Assembly (NCBI GenBank): GCA_026706075.1
Contig: JAPOZM010000002.1
Location: 1 to 64,000 of the forward strand
From: Gemmatimonadaceae bacterium
Lineage (GTDB): Bacteria; Latescibacterota; UBA2968; UBA8231
Length of the DNA stretch: 64,000 bases
Reading direction: 5' to 3'
Shown here: positions 62,926 through 64,000 of the stretch, in pieces
Numbering within the stretch: position 1 is the stretch's first letter
Layout: every line of letters begins with the position of its first letter
Made by a program: the position numbers and the translations under genes
Notes under the pieces: generated by a model
The model's input: only the letters and a program-made list of their open reading frames with translations
Database searches by the model: none
Told to the model about the DNA's origin: nothing

Positions 62926-63960
62926 TCAGGGTCTCCACTGCGCCGCGCGCGCCTGGAAGACCGCCGGATCGGCGCGCCAGTCTCCGTAGCCGAGGCGCAG
63001 ATCGTCGGTCAGATAGTTGATCTTGTCGTCGAGGCAGGCCGCCAGCTCCGCGTCCTCCACGGCCAGCGCGAACCCTCCCCGCTCGACGGCCTCGTCGAGG
63101 GCCGTGACCACGAACTCGCCGCCGGAGGCGAAACCTGCGTCGCGGTTGCCGATCTCGCCCCTGGCGATGGCGTCGATCTCGCCGGTCCGGAGCGCGGCGA
63201 GCAGGTCCTGCTCGCGGGCCTCCCCCCCGTCCGGACCGTCGAGATAGATCACCTGCGGCATGTCGTCGGCGGGCGGCACCAGCCGCAGGCGGCCGGCCAG
63301 GTGGGCCGACGCCCCGGCGGGGGTGATGGTGTGCGCGTCGGTGCCGTCGGCCACGATCTCGCCGTCGTCCGTCTCGACGCGGGTGCCGGCGGCGAGGACG
63401 CCTCCGGCATTCACGAGGCCGGTCAGCTCCAGCAGGCGGAACTCGCCGGTGGTGAGCCGCAGCACGCCCACCCGGTCGGCGCTCGTCAGGTCGGCGTGGC
63501 TGGCCAGGCGCCCGGCGTCGGCGGCCCGGACCAGCAGCGACTGGCGGAAGAGGATGTGCCCGGAGGTGAAGGTCACCACCCGCTCGCCGGAGGCATCGCG
63601 GCTGCGGGAGTCGAGGATGGTGATGCCGCCGCCCACCAGGTCGTACTCCGGCCCGGCCGCCCGCAGCCAGATGTCGGACCAGTCGGCGATGCCGCGGCGG
63701 GCGAAGGACAGGCTGGCGCCGTCCATGGAGGCCAGGGCGGTCAGCAGGTCCGCTTCGTACCCGAGATGCTCGTCGAACCCGTCCGTGCCGGGATCCCCGT
63801 CGGCGCTGTAGCTGACCGGCTCGAAGAAGGCGTAGAACCCGGCCTGGAGGACCTCACCGTCGCCGCAGGCGGCGCCGGAGGGCGAGTCGCTGGGAGACGA
63901 GCAGGCGGCCAGAAACACGGACGCGGCGGCGGACGCCGCGCGGGACCAGGAGAGGGGCAT
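62926..63960 (-). CDS. Solute-binding protein family 3-like lipoprotein
   Basis: Lipobox SVFLAACSS; GYEADLLTALASMDGASLSF; DLVGGGITILDSR; EFVVTALDEAVERGGFALAVEDAELAACLDDKINYL. Confidence 0.85.
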   Translation of the reverse strand: MPLSWSRAASAAASVFLAACSSPSDSPSGAACGDGEVLQAGFYAFFEPVSYSADGDPGTDGFDEHLGYEADLLTALASMDGASLSFARRGIADWSDIWLRAAGPEYDLVGGGITILDSRSRDASGERVVTFTSGHILFRQSLLVRAADAGRLASHADLTSADRVGVLRLTTGEFRLLELTGLVNAGGVLAAGTRVETDDGEIVADGTDAHTITPAGASAHLAGRLRLVPPADDMPQVIYLDGPDGGEAREQDLLAALRTGEIDAIARGEIGNRDAGFASGGEFVVTALDEAVERGGFALAVEDAELAACLDDKINYLTDDLRLGYGDWRADPAVFQARAAQWRP

Positions 63961-64000
63961 GAGGCGGCCTCGTTGTCCTCGCAGCTGCCGCCCGGCCTCA

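Overview
High-GC bacterial/metagenomic window, read by eye with the ORF track. Long secreted and lipoprotein genes (LRR, YWTD/WD40 propellers, metzincin, FlgD/T9SS-like C-terminal tails), amidohydrolases, PhyH/TauD dioxygenases, DUF2961, BNR/sialidase-like proteins and MFS/DASS transporters suggest a Latescibacteria/Poribacteria-like heterotroph; this is inference from gene content. No rRNA, tRNA or CRISPR was recognised. The most interesting locus is at about 43.2-46.5 kb: a minus-strand operon encoding a Multi_ubiq-type ubiquitin-like protein, an E1-like ThiF protein and a DUF6527-like zinc protein, next to an XRE regulator plus ImmA/IrrE peptidase. The two transcription units carry near-identical palindromic operators (TTAGCTyATyAGCTAA), each inside the spacer of a predicted sigma70 promoter. 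A Fic-like gene with Gln in place of the catalytic His lies divergently beside it. Other highlights: fragments of neighbouring genes (PhyH, GNAT, MFS) scattered between intact genes, two of them 3'-end fragments separated from the intact gene by unrelated cargo; many orphan or broken toxin-antitoxin genes; a sigma/anti-sigma/caspase operon with ATGA overlaps; an AbiE-like pair; and at least six interrupted ORFs, several at homopolymers, so sequencing error must be excluded.
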